Source: Nannocystis punicea
GTDB taxonomy: Bacteria; Myxococcota_A; Polyangia; Nannocystales; Nannocystaceae
Assembly: GCF_026965555.1 (NCBI RefSeq)
Contig: NZ_CP114040.1
Span: 8,530,001 to 8,594,000 of the forward strand
DNA length: 64,000 bases
Direction of reading: 5' to 3'
The notes under the pieces were generated by a model. The model had not been told where the DNA came from, ran no database searches, and saw nothing but the letters and a program-made list of their open reading frames with translations. This document shows positions 41,331 through 49,232 of this stretch, one piece after another. The translations under genes and the position numbers were made by a program. Within the stretch, counting starts at the first letter, position 1; every line of letters begins with the position of its first letter.

Positions 41331-41936
41331 TCATCGGTCACGATCGACCAGCGCGCGCAACGAACGCGCCCACGTCTCGAAGTCGAGCGTCGCCTGACCG
41401 AGCGAGCCAGCCTGACGCTCGACCTCGGCGGCCAGCAGCTGCCGCGCGCGGCGGATCCGGGTCTGCGCCGTGCCGTGGGGGACCTGCAGCACGTCGGCGA
41501 TCGCCGCCGAGGTCATGTCCTCCCAGTAGTGCAGCTCGAGCACGAGCTGCGCGTCCAGCGGGATCCGGCGCAGGCACTCGAGCAAGATCTGGTGCTCGCG
41601 GCGCTCCGCGATCACCGCGCTCGGCCGCGGGTCGAGGTCGTGCAGCGAGACCTCGCTGATCGCCACCGCAGCGCCGCCCCGCTGCCTCTCGCGGTAGAAG
41701 TTGAACAGCACGTTCCGCGCGATAGCGAACAGGAACGCCTGGAACTGCCCCTCGCCGCGGAAGCGCCCGCGACTCTCGAGGCAACCGAGGAAAGTCTGTT
41801 GGACCAACTCCTCGACCTCGCCGTGGACCTTCGTGCGGAAGAAGCGGACGAGGCGCTCGAAATGGCGATCGAACAACCGCTCTCCGGCCGCCGCATCGCC
41901 CCCGTTCCACGCCTCGAGCAGTGCTTCGTCGCTCAC
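41331..41936 (-). CDS. ECF-type RNA polymerase sigma factor
   Basis: 201 residues from a GTG at 41936 (reading SDEALLEAWNGGD, the usual opening). Region 2: RLFDRHFERLVRFFRTKV, ELVQQTFLGCLESRGRF, and AFLFAIARNVLFNFYRERQ. Region 4: LRRIPLDAQLVLELHYWEDM and AIADVLQVPHGTAQTRIRRA. It is like the ECF gene at 5713-6342 in layout and also lacks an adjacent anti-sigma gene. A GTG start 3 bases upstream is equally possible. Confidence 0.88.
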   Translation of the reverse strand: MSDEALLEAWNGGDAAAGERLFDRHFERLVRFFRTKVHGEVEELVQQTFLGCLESRGRFRGEGQFQAFLFAIARNVLFNFYRERQRGGAAVAISEVSLHDLDPRPSAVIAERREHQILLECLRRIPLDAQLVLELHYWEDMTSAAIADVLQVPHGTAQTRIRRARQLLAAEVERQAGSLGQATLDFETWARSLRALVDRDR

Positions 41937-42259
41937 CACGACCCCGAGCCTACCCGCCCGTCCGCCCGCCGCCAACCGCCGCACCACCCGCCTGCGCGAG
42001 CGGGAGGCGAGCGCGCGCCAGGTCGAGCTCGGGCCAGGACGGTCGCCCGGAGAAGTTTGCGATCGCCGCTCGCAGCGGAGCGATGGCGGTGGTCATCCGT
42101 GCCGAATGCGCGGTTCCCCAACTCCGCTCCGTGAGCCGCTCCCGAGCCTTTCGGCACAGGAGCTCTCGATCCTCGTCCTTGGGCTTGAGTCCCGCATTCG
42201 CATGCTGCAGATGCTGGACCAGGGGAAGACGCTGGCGTCCGGGGTACCATCTCAAACTG

Positions 42260-42840
42260 ATGGGCCTGCTCGCCGATCTCCCCGCTGGACGCCGCGGTGT
42301 TCGCTTCACCCCACCGCTCGACCTCGCGCCGATCGACGGCGACGAGCGCCCCGACGTCCTCTACGCCCCCGATCGCAGCCTCGCCTGGCAGTTCTTCCTC
42401 AAGCGGGTCCGCACCACGAACTGCTGCGGCGCGACGCCTACCGGTGCGTCCGTGGCGTCTTCATCCACTACCCCTCGCTCCTCGAACCGGAACGACGGTC
42501 GCTGCACGTCCATCACCATCTCGAACAGCATCAGCGCCGCGTCGGCGAAGAGCGACAGCGTTGCAGCTGCACCGAGAGCGTGCTGGTCGCCTGTACCGAC
42601 GCATTCGTGCTGGATCCGTCGATGATGGGCGCGCCTTCGTCCGAGGATATCGATGCCCAGGATCGATTCGCGTCCGATCACCTGGTGCGCACCGCGGCAA
42701 GTGCCGTGCGCGAGGTGGCCCGCATGCGCACGGCCGCCGATGAGGCCGGCAAGCGCCTGCTGACGCTCACGCTTGAGGCCGATCTCGGCTTCCCCATCCA
42801 CCACCCACGATCGAGGGGTAGCTGCGCCGCGTCGTTCGTT
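42260..42840 (+). pseudogene. Frameshifted gene of unknown function in a 1.3-kb decayed region
   Basis: From ATG 42260 one frame reads MGLLADLPAGRRGVRFTPPL and RPDVLYAPDRSLAWQFFLKR, then near 42415 the protein-like signal moves to another frame: ELLRRDAYRCVRGVFIHYPS, later DAFVLDPSMMGAPSSEDIDA and AGKRLLTLTLEADLGFP. One frameshift would join them. No family is recognised. The region 41937-43300 also contains SAQELSILVLGLESRIRMLQ near 42160 (a coiled piece) and the 23-bp repeat at 42998-43020; no intact gene is present. Confidence 0.45.
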
Positions 42841-43300
42841 GCTCTCTCGAGCGTCGTCACGAAGCTCCTGGGGCTCCGAGAGAGCAGCGCGTCTCGAGAA
42901 GTGGCCAGCCCAGCGTTGATCGCAGCTGTGTGGAGCTCGCGGAGGGCATCGTCAACCAGGATGGCCATGGATGTTTTGTGGCAACCAGAGGCACCCAGAG
43001 GCAACCCGTGGCAAGTCGCCCTCCCCGCCCAAGCCCCTCCGTGTGGAGATCCGCGGCGTTTGGCAGCGGAGGGGCTTTTGGCGAGGATGGGTCAGAACTT
43101 GTTCCACAAATACCGGCGCGCGCGCTCCGGAACCGGCGACTGCGAGCGCCTTCTGGTACGGCGACGTTTCGCCGCGTTCTCAAACCGACAAGGTTCCATG
43201 TCCAGGGGACTCTCGCAGCGTACCTCAACACTGGCAAGGACTGCGGCATCCGCAAGGATCACGGCGGCCTTTCGGGCACGTGAACCTCGCCACGCGCGTG

Positions 43301-44128
43301 TCACGGCGCGGTCGCGCGGCGCATGAATTCGAGGTAGACCGCCAGCGCCTCGGGCTGCGCGTAGCGGTCGTCGAGGGCGAGGCGGTCGCCGAGCGCGAGC
43401 AGGGCGCCCCACAGCATGTAGGCCCACAGCTCGGTGTCGCCGCGGCGCAGCTCGCCTGCGGCCATGGCCCGGCGCAGGCTCGGCTCGGCGTTCATCACCA
43501 TGCGGTGCAGGGCCTCGCGCGCGCGCGCGGCGACCTCGGGGTCGCGCCCGTGGGCGGCCGCGCCGAGCAGGTTCGTCATCGTGCGGAAGCCGGCAAACCG
43601 CGACAGCACCGCCTGCGCCCGCAGCCGTGCCTCCTCGCCCAGCGGCAGCCCCGATTGCACCTCCGCCCGCGCGCTCGCCGGCACCAGCGTGAAGCGCAGA
43701 CGATCGAGGCACTCGACGAACAGCTCGCTCTTGCCGGCGAAGTATTGATAGACGGTCGCCTTGCCGACCCCGGCCGCGCGCGCGATCGCCTGCATGTCGG
43801 CGCCGTCGAACCCGCGCTCGAGGAACAGCCGGGCCGCCGCGTCGAGGATCGCCGCGCGCCGGTCGGCCGCGCCGTCGCGGCGCCGTCGCGGCCGCTTGCG
43901 GGCCGTCCGCGGCCGCAGGCGGGTCTGAAGCCGCTGGCGGATCTCCCCGAGCCCGAGCCCCTGGGCCCGCAGCGCCTTGATCTCCCGCAGCCGCTCGACG
44001 TGCTCGTCACCGAAGACGTGGAGCCGCGGACCCAGAGTTTCGGGCCGCGGGAGCAGACCGAGGTCGAGGTAGTGGTGGATGGTCGAGCGATGCGTGCCGC
44101 TGACCCGTGAAAGCTCCGCGATCTTCAT
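43301..44128 (-). CDS. MerR-TetR fusion transcriptional regulator
   Basis: 275 residues from ATG 44128. The N-terminus is a MerR-type winged helix: MKIAELSRVSGTHRSTIHHY and LGLLPRPETLG, then EHVERLREIKALRAQGLGLG. After an Arg-rich linker (RKRPRRRR) comes a complete TetR HTH domain: ILDAAARLFLERGFDGADMQ and ARAAGVGKATVYQYFAGKSE, and an all-helical C-terminal ligand-type domain. Two DNA-binding heads in one chain is unusual; MerR and TetR proteins normally carry one each. It is divergent from a gap that has an operator-like dyad (44174-44200). Pieces of paralogues are at 12160 and 53308. Confidence 0.85.
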   Translation of the reverse strand: MKIAELSRVSGTHRSTIHHYLDLGLLPRPETLGPRLHVFGDEHVERLREIKALRAQGLGLGEIRQRLQTRLRPRTARKRPRRRRDGAADRRAAILDAAARLFLERGFDGADMQAIARAAGVGKATVYQYFAGKSELFVECLDRLRFTLVPASARAEVQSGLPLGEEARLRAQAVLSRFAGFRTMTNLLGAAAHGRDPEVAARAREALHRMVMNAEPSLRRAMAAGELRRGDTELWAYMLWGALLALGDRLALDDRYAQPEALAVYLEFMRRATAP

Positions 44129-44173
44129 CCTCGCGCCGATCTTGACCGGCCGTTTTGTCTTGCACAACCGCAT

Positions 44174-44200
44174 TTTTGCATAACTCAATTTATGCGAAAA
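44174..44200. promoter_or_regulatory. Operator-like dyad in front of the MerR-TetR gene
   Basis: TTTTGCATAA (44174-44183) and TTATGCGAAAA (44190-44200) form an inverted repeat in an A+T-rich promoter region just upstream of the regulator's ATG. The left arm and its context are conserved in the copied promoter at 53617-53626, where the right arm is lost. Likely autoregulatory site. Confidence 0.55.
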
Positions 44201-44461
44201 GATGGCATTTCAGTGTCTTTTTTCAGCCATTTCCGCCGACCATGATAGCCTGTCTTCGTGGAGTTCTCCCCGCGCGATCGAGCGGTTCGAGGAGGAAATT
44301 TCGTCACGGTGTCGAGTACGAGAACGCCTCGAGGTCCATGAAGCAGGTTCAGCTCGTGAACCGCAGTGCTCGACCTCGGACGACAACGGAGGTTTGAGCG
44401 AGGTGCTGGAGGCGATCGATCTTGGCCACTTGTCGAACGAGCTCCGGTATCGTCCCAGGCC

Positions 44462-45196
44462 GTGCCGAGACGCAGCGACATTGCCGTGGCCCAGCGATTC
44501 CTGGCATCGGCGCGGTTGGAGCGCCACCGTAATGGGATCGGGTACGTCGCCGTCGTCGTCGCCGGGAGCTACGTCGAAGCAGGAGACTCGGGTCGATTCC
44601 GGCTCAGCACCGGCTCCGTGGTCTTCCACCGCCCCTTCGAGGCGCACGCCGACCAGTTCGGTACCGCCGGGGCCGACGTGCTGAACCTGCCGCTTCCAGT
44701 CAATGCACCGGATGTGCCGGTCGCCATGTTGCGGAACCTCGATGCTGTGGTGCAGACCGCCGAGCGGGACCGACTCGCCGCGTCCGGCCTCCTGTCCGCC
44801 TTGTGCGTGGCCGCCACGGAAGGGCCCGGGGACTGGCCGGACTTGCTCGCCGCCGCGCTGCGCGAGAACCCGTCGCTATGCCTCACGGAATGGGCGGAGG
44901 CCACGGGCCTCACGGTGGAGACGGTCGCCCGCGGCTTCAAGCGCGCGTACGGCGTCTCACCCAAGCGCTACCGGGCCGACGCGCGCGCGCTCCGTGCATG
45001 GCGGACGATCCCCGGCTCGCCACTGCCACTGGCACAGCTCGCCCAGAACCTCGGCTTCGCGGACCAGGCTCACATGACTCGTGACGTGGCCGCGCTGACG
45101 GGCCGGACGCCGGCGTCGCTGAGGCGCACGCCGAGGCCGGAGGGTCAACTGGATTCAAGAACACTCGGCCGCGAACGGTTATTCGAGGAGGAATGA
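44462..45196 (+). CDS. AraC-family transcriptional regulator
   Basis: About 244 residues from GTG 44462; a GTG at 44366 would add 32 doubtful residues. The N-terminal part is beta-rich and cupin-like: GIGYVAVVVAGSYVEAGDSG and RLSTGSVVFHRPFEAHADQF. The C-terminal part has two HTH units: TEWAEATGLTVETVARGFKR with YGVSPKRYRADARA, and PLAQLAQNLGFADQAHMTRD with LTGRTPASLRR. Its stop overlaps the ATG of the metallopeptidase gene (ATGA), so the two are translated as a coupled pair and the regulator may act on its own operon. Confidence 0.8.
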   Translation: MPRRSDIAVAQRFLASARLERHRNGIGYVAVVVAGSYVEAGDSGRFRLSTGSVVFHRPFEAHADQFGTAGADVLNLPLPVNAPDVPVAMLRNLDAVVQTAERDRLAASGLLSALCVAATEGPGDWPDLLAAALRENPSLCLTEWAEATGLTVETVARGFKRAYGVSPKRYRADARALRAWRTIPGSPLPLAQLAQNLGFADQAHMTRDVAALTGRTPASLRRTPRPEGQLDSRTLGRERLFEEE

Positions 45197-46356
45197 ATCG
45201 ACGCGACTGCCTCTTCGCCCTGTGCCGACTCCCGCTCGTCGCGGCGGTCGGCTGTGCCACCCGCGGCTCGCTCGTCCCCGCCGCCTCGGCCTCACGCACC
45301 CGCTGGAACGTCACCGACTCCGAAGGCCTGGACGCGCTCTGCTTCCTCGGCCCGCTGTCCGGTGACCCATTCTACACCGACAACTATCCCGGAGAACTCG
45401 CGCGGTTCCTGCCCGGATTCAGCGCCGAGGCCATCGGCACCGTCCAGCAGCTCAAGGCATCCGCGAAGGAGCAGAGCGGTCTGCTGGGCCCTTTCCTCTG
45501 CATGGTGTTCTCCGCCGGGCCCAGCGAGACACTCGCCGACCTGCGCGGCTCGCTCGCGGAGGCCGAGCAGCGGCTGCTCCCTCGCTACCGCACCAGCCCC
45601 TACTGGGACGACAAGGAGTGGGCCTGGTTCATCGAGGCACGGCCGGCGCTGACACGGGTGCTCGATGCGCTGGCGGCCGCCGACTTTCCGGTGTTCCGCC
45701 GGCACTTCCTCGGTGACCGGGTGGAGCGGCGCGTGGCGGCGCTGCGACAGCGACTGACGGGGGTGGACATCATCGCCGAGCAGGAGCGGCTGCTGGGCCG
45801 CCGGCTGCAGCCGGACATCACCATTCACCTGGTGCACTTCTCCAGGCCGCACGGCATCAAGATCATCGGCCAGCGATTCATCTCCCATCTCGACTATCCC
45901 GACGAGACGGTCATCCGCATCGCCGCGCATGAGATCCTCCATCCCCCCTTCGACGTCGAACACCCCGCGATTCGTGATGCGCTGGAGGTGCTGCGCCGCG
46001 ACCCCCTGCTCACCCGGATCGTCGCCGAGCATGACCCGAGCTTCGGGTACACCACGCTCGACGGGCTCTTCGACGAGGACACGGCGGAGGCGCTGGATCA
46101 ACTCATCAGTGAGCGGATCGGCGTCGCCCGGTCCGCCGGTGAGCGCTGGCGGGGCGTCGACGACGGCATGCACGTGCTGGCCGCCGGTCTCTACGGTCTG
46201 CTCAAGACCGACGGCTTCGACCGCACTGGCGGAGCCATCCAGGATTGGCTGGGAAGGGCCGCGCGCGACGGGCGGCTGGCCCCGGACTCGCTTCACCCCG
46301 CGGCTGCCTCGGTGCTCGGACTCCCGAGCGACCGCCTCTGGTCACCCGCGACGTGA
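45193..46356 (+). CDS. Putative HExxH metallopeptidase lipoprotein, coupled to AraC gene
   Basis: 387 residues. Start ATG 45193 overlaps the regulator stop and has a perfect GAGGAGG ribosome site. A Tat-like/lipoprotein N-terminus MNRRDCLFALCRLPLVAAVG ends in lipobox AVGC. The central motif AAHEILHPPFD is an HExxH zinc site; a downstream acidic residue for the third ligand cannot be assigned with certainty. The remaining sequence is helical, and the C-terminus GVDDGMHVLAAGLYGLL may be part of the fold. I do not recognise a specific peptidase family, so the catalytic role is inferred from the motif alone. Confidence 0.65.
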   Translation: MNRRDCLFALCRLPLVAAVGCATRGSLVPAASASRTRWNVTDSEGLDALCFLGPLSGDPFYTDNYPGELARFLPGFSAEAIGTVQQLKASAKEQSGLLGPFLCMVFSAGPSETLADLRGSLAEAEQRLLPRYRTSPYWDDKEWAWFIEARPALTRVLDALAAADFPVFRRHFLGDRVERRVAALRQRLTGVDIIAEQERLLGRRLQPDITIHLVHFSRPHGIKIIGQRFISHLDYPDETVIRIAAHEILHPPFDVEHPAIRDALEVLRRDPLLTRIVAEHDPSFGYTTLDGLFDEDTAEALDQLISERIGVARSAGERWRGVDDGMHVLAAGLYGLLKTDGFDRTGGAIQDWLGRAARDGRLAPDSLHPAAASVLGLPSDRLWSPAT

Positions 46357-46470
46357 GCCCTGATTGCAGGCCCCTTTTGGGACCCTGGCGTGACGATCGG
46401 CTGAACGCCCGACCCTCATCGCCAGCATCGAGCTCTTCTTCGAGCCGGCGGGCCCGCGTCGAGGCGCTAG

Positions 46471-47859
46471 CAGGGTGCTGAAAAAGAGCAGCGTAACCAC
46501 ACACCGGAGACAGAGCTGAAGGTCTTGCCGGGCATGCGCGATTTCGTACATTGGTCGTATGCGCGGCATCAAGGTCCCCCAGTCCAGCATGATCTGCCTC
46601 GTCTCGCCCGAGTCGAAGATCCCTGAGCGGCACCCGCTGCGCGCGGTGAAGAAGCTCGTCGATGCGGCGCTGAGGGACCTCGCGCCGGTGTTCGAGGGCA
46701 TGTACTCGACCATCGGGCGGCCATCGATCCCGCCGGAGTCGCTGCTCAAGGCGACACTGCTGATGGCCCTGTTCTCGGTCCGCAGCGACCGGTTGTTCTG
46801 TGACCAGCTCGGCTACAATCTCTTGTTCCGGTGGTTCCTCGACATGGACATGACCGAGGATGCGTTCCACCCGACGACCTTTACCAAGAATCGCGAGCGG
46901 CTCATGGATCACGACGTGGCCCGCGAGTTCTTCGCGCTGGTCGTCGGCCAGGCGAAGGCCGCCGGGCTGATGAGCAGCGAGCATTTCTCGGTCGACGGCA
47001 CGCTGATCGAGGCGTGGGCATCGCTCAAGAGCTTCAAGCGCAAGGACGGATCGGTCGAGGAGAAGCCGCCGGTCGAGGAGAAGCCGCCGGTCGAGGAGAA
47101 GCCGCCGGTCGAGGAGAAGCCGCCGGTTGAGGATGCGAAGAACCCGACGGTCGACTTCCATGGCGAGAAGCGCGGCAACGAGACGCATAGGTCGACTACC
47201 GACCCGGAGGCCAGGCTCGCGCGCAAGGGCAACGGCAAGGAAGCCAAACTGTCGTATGCGCAGCACGTGCTGATGGAGAACCGCAACGGGCTCATCGTCG
47301 ACATGTGCATCACGCACGCCCATGGACGCGCTGAGGTCGAGGCCGCATACATGATGCTCGAGCGCAACGATCCGACACGAAGCCGACGCACGGTCGCCGC
47401 CGACAAGGGCTACGATACACGCGACTTCGTCGAAGGCTGCCGCCGGATCGGCGTCACTCCGCATGTGGCCATGAATACAGGCCGCAGCGGCGGCTCGGCG
47501 ATCGATGGCCGCACCTCGAGGCATGAGGGCTATCTGCTCAGTCAGCGATTCCGGAAGCGGATCGAGGAGGTCTTCGGCTGGGAGAAGACAGTCGCCAACT
47601 ACCGCAAGACCCGATTCCGAGGAAAACAGCGCAACGAGATGGCGTCGCTTCTCATCGGCGCCGCCTACAACCTGCTTCGGATGGCCAAGCTGCTGCTGCC
47701 CATCGCATGAGGCCCCTCGGGCAGGGGGCCCCCTGGCCCGAAGAAGGCCCCGGAGGCCTCTCGCACGGAGGCAGCGGCCCAACAAGTCCTCTCGTACAGT
47801 GCTCCGGGCCGCTGAGATGGGTTCATATTCGAACACCTGGGTCTTTTTTCAGCACCCTG
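46471..47859. mobile_element. IS5-like insertion sequence, complete, with CTAG target duplication
   Basis: 1389 bp. Terminal inverted repeats CAGGGTGCTGAAAAA (46471-46485) and the reverse complement ending at 47859 are identical over 15 bp. Direct repeats CTAG flank it at 46467-46470 and 47860-47863, fitting the YTAR target of IS5-group elements. It encodes one intact transposase. It is inserted exactly at the left end of the next IS. Confidence 0.88.
46559..47710 (+). CDS. DDE transposase of the IS5-like element
   Basis: 383 residues. The N-terminal domain has RHPLRAVKKLVDAALRDLAP and SIPPESLLKATLLMALFSVR, then HPTTFTKNRERLMDHDVA. The catalytic Asp residues are in FSVDGTLIEA and VAADKGYDTRDF, and the Glu in KRIEEVFGWEKT, the signature of IS5/IS1182-type transposases. 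Between them lies a four-copy in-frame repeat VEEKPP (18 bp units, 47056-47127) in the spacer, not conserved in this family. The gene is intact. A 42-bp remnant of a relative is at 22819-22860. Confidence 0.9.
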   Translation: MRGIKVPQSSMICLVSPESKIPERHPLRAVKKLVDAALRDLAPVFEGMYSTIGRPSIPPESLLKATLLMALFSVRSDRLFCDQLGYNLLFRWFLDMDMTEDAFHPTTFTKNRERLMDHDVAREFFALVVGQAKAAGLMSSEHFSVDGTLIEAWASLKSFKRKDGSVEEKPPVEEKPPVEEKPPVEEKPPVEDAKNPTVDFHGEKRGNETHRSTTDPEARLARKGNGKEAKLSYAQHVLMENRNGLIVDMCITHAHGRAEVEAAYMMLERNDPTRSRRTVAADKGYDTRDFVEGCRRIGVTPHVAMNTGRSGGSAIDGRTSRHEGYLLSQRFRKRIEEVFGWEKTVANYRKTRFRGKQRNEMASLLIGAAYNLLRMAKLLLPIA

Positions 47860-47862
47860 CTA

Positions 47863-49217
47863 GTGCTGCCGGGCTGAAAATACCAGAAGTTTGGAGCGAA
47901 ATCGCCCCCCGGGGTACTTGTGCAGCCGGAAGACCATCATGGCACGGACGGCCCCCAAGATCCTCGTTACCGAACGGCAGCGGCGCATCCTCGACAAGCT
48001 GGAGCGGAGCCACAAGACTCCGCAGCAACTGGTCCCGAGGGTGCAGATCGTGAAGTTGTCCGGGCACGGCGTACCGAACAACGAGCAGGCGGTCGAGCTC
48101 GACATGGGACCCGAGGCGATCGGTCGATGGCGGCACCGATGGCTGGAGGGCCAAGCTGAACTGGCCGCTGCTGAGGAGAGCGGCGTCAGCGACCTCGAGC
48201 TCGAGCGCTTGATCCTCAGGGTACTTGCCGATGGGCCGCGGACGGGCGCGCCGCCCCGCTTCGGGGCACATCAGGTGGCGCAGATCTTCGCGTTGGCGTG
48301 CGAGCCCCCGGAGAAGAGCGGCGTCCCCTTCAGTCACTGGACGCCTGGAGCGCTCGCGCGAGAGCTGACGAAGCGAGGGATCGTCGACTCGATCTCTGCG
48401 CGCCAGGTCGGGCGATTTTTAAAGGGAGGCCGACATTCGGCCGCACCGGGTCAAGTACTGGCTGCGAAACACGCCCGAGGACCCGGAGCGCTTCGCTGGC
48501 GAGGTTCGGACGATCTGCGAGCTCTACGAACAAGCGACGACCTTCCACGGACAGGGCGTCCATCTCATTAGTTGTGACGAGAAGAGCGGCATTCAGGCGC
48601 TCGAGCACGCCCGGCTTGCGCTTCCGGTGCGGCCCGGAAAGATCGAGCGCATCGAGTACGAGTACATCCGTCATGGCACGCTCTGCCTGACGGCGAATCT
48701 CGAGATTGCCACGGGACGTATCGTGAGCCCAACAATAGGCCCGCGGCGTACCGAGGAAGACTTCGTCAACCACGTCGCACGTACTGTCGATGCCGACCCC
48801 GACGCGCGCTGGATCTTCGTCCTCGACAATCTCAACACCCACAACTCGGAGGCGCTGGTGAGATTCGTCGCCGCCCGCTGCGGCCTCGACGTGCGCCTCG
48901 GAGTCAAGGGGGAGAGCGGCATCTTGCACAAGATGGAGACCCGCGCCGGGTTCCTGTCGGATCCCTCGCATCGGATCCGGTTCGTCTACACGCCGAAGCA
49001 CTGCTCCTGGCTGAACCAGATCGAGATCTGGTTCAGCATCCTCGTCCGCCGCTTGTTACGACGCGCGAGCTTCTCTTCTCTCGATGACCTCCGCGAGCGC
49101 CTCGTCGCGTTCATCGCCTTCTTCAACACGCGCATGGCCAAACCCTTCAGGTGGACCTACAAGGGCAAGGTTCTGGCGGCGTGAGCGATAACGCGCCACA
49201 CTTGCGCCCGGCGGCAC
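47863..49217. mobile_element. IS630-family insertion sequence, left end hit by the IS5-like element
   Basis: Ends GTGCTGCCGGGC (left) and GCCCGGCGGCAC (right) are 11/12 inverted repeats, with TA at 47861-47862 and 49218-49219 as the usual 2-bp target duplication. The IS5-like element used CTAG that includes this TA and the first base of the IS, so IS630 came first. It lies 14 bp beyond the stop of the halogenase-like gene. Confidence 0.8.
47939..49184 (+). CDS. IS630-family transposase requiring a +1 frameshift
   Basis: The first frame (from ATG 47939) gives the N-terminal HTH region (EAIGRWRHRWLEGQAELAAA and HWTPGALARELTKRGIVDSI). At 48416-48425 (TTTTTAAAGG) the frame must advance by one base to join the catalytic part: after RQVGRFLK it continues EADIRPHRVKYWLRNTPEDP. 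Catalytic Asp residues are in LISCDEKSG and FVLDNLNTHN, Glu in CSWLNQIEIWF. IS630 elements often express the full enzyme by frameshifting; here it is +1 rather than the usual -1, so a simple one-base insertion mutation is the alternative. Confidence 0.8.
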
Positions 49218-49232
49218 TAGCGACGTTGAACG

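Noticed and set aside
42361..42804. Minus-strand frame opposite the frameshifted gene
   Set aside because: The plus-strand peptides have a better residue mix, and the minus frame has no start context or recognisable fold.
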